A program made the translations under genes and the position numbers. DNA of 64,000 nt from Paenibacillus sp. BIC5C1 (lineage in GTDB: Bacteria > Bacillota > Bacilli > Paenibacillales > Paenibacillaceae): positions 6,200,001 to 6,264,000 of the forward strand of contig NZ_CP135922.1 in the NCBI RefSeq assembly GCF_032399705.1, written 5' to 3'. Below, one piece after another: positions 62,763 to 64,000 of the stretch. The stretch's first letter is position 1. The number at the start of each line of letters is the position of its first letter. The notes below the pieces were generated by a model that was not told the DNA's origin, made no database searches, and saw only the letters and a list, made by a program, of their open reading frames with translations.

Positions 62763-64000
62763 ATGAAGCAATGGTTGAAGAACATTCGAAAGGGTTATGG
62801 TAAAAAGCTCGTTTCCATTCATGCGTGGAATGCCTGGATTGTTGTCATCCTCGCTGTATCAGGTCTTATGTTGGTCGGTGGTTTCTGGCGTGAGTTACTC
62901 GGGATCGGACGTGTATGGTTAAAGTGGCTACATATTGTCGTCGGGCTAGCTATGCTGGCACCTGTGGTGTATTACTTACTTTTAGCCGGAAAGCACTGGA
63001 AACAACTTCGTAATCGGCCTTGGCAGAGAGCAAATACAATTGTTGTTCTTGCACTGCTGGTAGGATGGCTATTGTCAGGAATTGTGTTATGGCAGTTCAA
63101 GCTCGCTGGGCCGAGATGGTCGAATGCGGCACTTCTTGTTCATGATTTGCTGACTTGGGTTGGCCTGCCTTATATTATCTACCACTCCATCACGCGAACG
63201 AAATGGTTAAAAGATCCTGCACGCCGTGCAGTAAAAGCAACGACAGTTGTAGCAGAGGGTAGAAATATAGTGCATCCAACTGATGCTCCTGATGAAAATA
63301 CGACGCCAGCAGCGGTCGTTTCTACCGAATCTATACGTACCATTAGGGAGAGTCCTCTCCATCAAGCTGAGAAACCTCAACCCGTGTATACACGGCGGGC
63401 ATTTATTCGGTCTGCTGTAGGAGTGGGGCTAGCTGTGACTTTGGGGCCTACTTTTATATCATGGGTTGGACGAAACCTCAACATAGACAACAGTATAGAT
63501 AGCATGCTGGAGAACGACCCCAATCACATGGTGCCCTTACCACAAGCACTGCCAGCTTCCTCACCTCCCGTTGGAGGCGGAGCTGAAGGTCATTTTCGCG
63601 TATACACTGTAACACCGATACCTTCCTTTTCCAATTCAAACTGGTCATTCCGGATTGATGGGCTTGTTGAACACGCACAAGTATGGAACTGGGAGCAATT
63701 TGTGAAGCTCGCACGTACCGTTCAGGTCAGTGACTTTCACTGCGTAACAGGCTGGTCTGTTTATAAAAACACTTGGGAAGGCATATCTCTTAAGCAACTA
63801 TTGACCCAAGCCGGAGTAAAACCCGAAGCGCAAAGCGTAAAATTCTACTCAGGAGACGGTGTATATACGGATGCTATTACGATGGATCAGGCACAAATGG
63901 AGGATATTATGGTAGCTGTCATGCATGATGGCAAACCGATTCCAGCGGATCTGGGCGGCCCGGTACGATTGGTGATTCCCCAGATGTATGCCTATAAGTC
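62763..64000 (+). CDS. Membrane cytochrome b fused to a molybdopterin oxidoreductase domain (partial)
   Basis: The first 412 residues are visible; the C-terminus is beyond the window. Residues 1-150 hold four membrane helices with histidines at about 20, 57, 127 and 141 that suit b-type heme binding, as in cytochrome b561/YedZ-like subunits. After a linker, TRRAFIRSAVGVG (about 210) is a twin-arginine export motif with a hydrophobic stretch, placed inside the protein. From about 275 a sulfite-oxidase-type molybdopterin domain begins; DFHCVTGWS holds the molybdenum-ligand cysteine (about 327). The likely role is an outward-facing molybdoenzyme receiving or giving electrons through the heme domain, similar to MsrPQ but in one chain. 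Substrate unknown. GGGGTGA precedes the ATG. Confidence 0.88.
   Translation, partial: MKQWLKNIRKGYGKKLVSIHAWNAWIVVILAVSGLMLVGGFWRELLGIGRVWLKWLHIVVGLAMLAPVVYYLLLAGKHWKQLRNRPWQRANTIVVLALLVGWLLSGIVLWQFKLAGPRWSNAALLVHDLLTWVGLPYIIYHSITRTKWLKDPARRAVKATTVVAEGRNIVHPTDAPDENTTPAAVVSTESIRTIRESPLHQAEKPQPVYTRRAFIRSAVGVGLAVTLGPTFISWVGRNLNIDNSIDSMLENDPNHMVPLPQALPASSPPVGGGAEGHFRVYTVTPIPSFSNSNWSFRIDGLVEHAQVWNWEQFVKLARTVQVSDFHCVTGWSVYKNTWEGISLKQLLTQAGVKPEAQSVKFYSGDGVYTDAITMDQAQMEDIMVAVMHDGKPIPADLGGPVRLVIPQMYAYK

Noticed and set aside
62613..62803. Open frame reading DTILNSIKFGIRSLHTIDFL before and across the molybdoenzyme start
   Set aside because: It has no start codon with a ribosome binding site and overlaps a well-supported gene start.

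Overview
The window is a core chromosomal segment of a low-to-mid GC Gram-positive bacterium, most likely a Paenibacillus. The reasons are the Bacillus-type order of the str-S10-spc-alpha ribosomal cluster, strong GGAGG ribosome binding sites, TTG/GTG starts on rpoB, rpoC, rplJ, rpsE, rpoA, sigH and radA, RNA leaders of Firmicutes type (L10, L13, T-box), and protein sequences close to but distinct from Bacillus subtilis. Nearly all genes lie on the minus strand, so the layout reads biologically from right to left. No insertion sequence, prophage or CRISPR array is visible.

Right end (64000 to 56800): a plus-strand gene, cut by the window edge, encodes a membrane cytochrome b domain fused to a Tat-exported molybdopterin oxidoreductase domain. 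Next is a complete rRNA operon on the minus strand (16S, tRNA-Ala(TGC), 23S, 5S) with its promoter, terminator and the long inverted repeats that form the 16S and 23S processing stems.

Middle right (56600 to 37400): a GNAT acetyltransferase; the ctsR-mcsA-mcsB-clpC protein quality control operon with a CtsR operator; radA, disA and pssA; a lone plus-strand cysteine-containing gene; a PIN-TRAM membrane protein; ispD, ispF and gltX; then cysE-cysS behind a cysteine T-box, mrnC, rlmB, rae1 and sigH.

Middle (36450 to 19600): rpmG-secE-nusG, rplK-rplA, rplJ-rplL with an L10-type attenuator, a 16S rRNA methyltransferase-like gene, rpoB-rpoC, and the str operon (L7Ae-like protein, rpsL, rpsG, fusA, tuf) closed by a 17-bp terminator stem.

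Left (19400 to 1): one S10-spc-alpha run from rpsJ to rplQ, with a consensus promoter in front and two terminator-like hairpins behind, then truA, and rplM-rpsI behind an L13 leader. The ECF transporter genes that sit between rplQ and truA in B. subtilis are absent. A gene-poor gap with degraded reading frames follows, then cysH and the start of sat (assimilatory sulfate reduction).

Together the genes build the ribosome and RNA polymerase, and couple this to stress proteolysis, c-di-AMP signalling, cysteine supply, isoprenoid synthesis and rRNA maturation. I found no wholly new system. The points most worth checking are the native resistance-type residues in ribosomal protein S12, the missing ECF module, the attenuator-like and operator-like structures ahead of rpoB, the duplicated hairpin unit between rpmJ and infA, and the fused molybdoenzyme.
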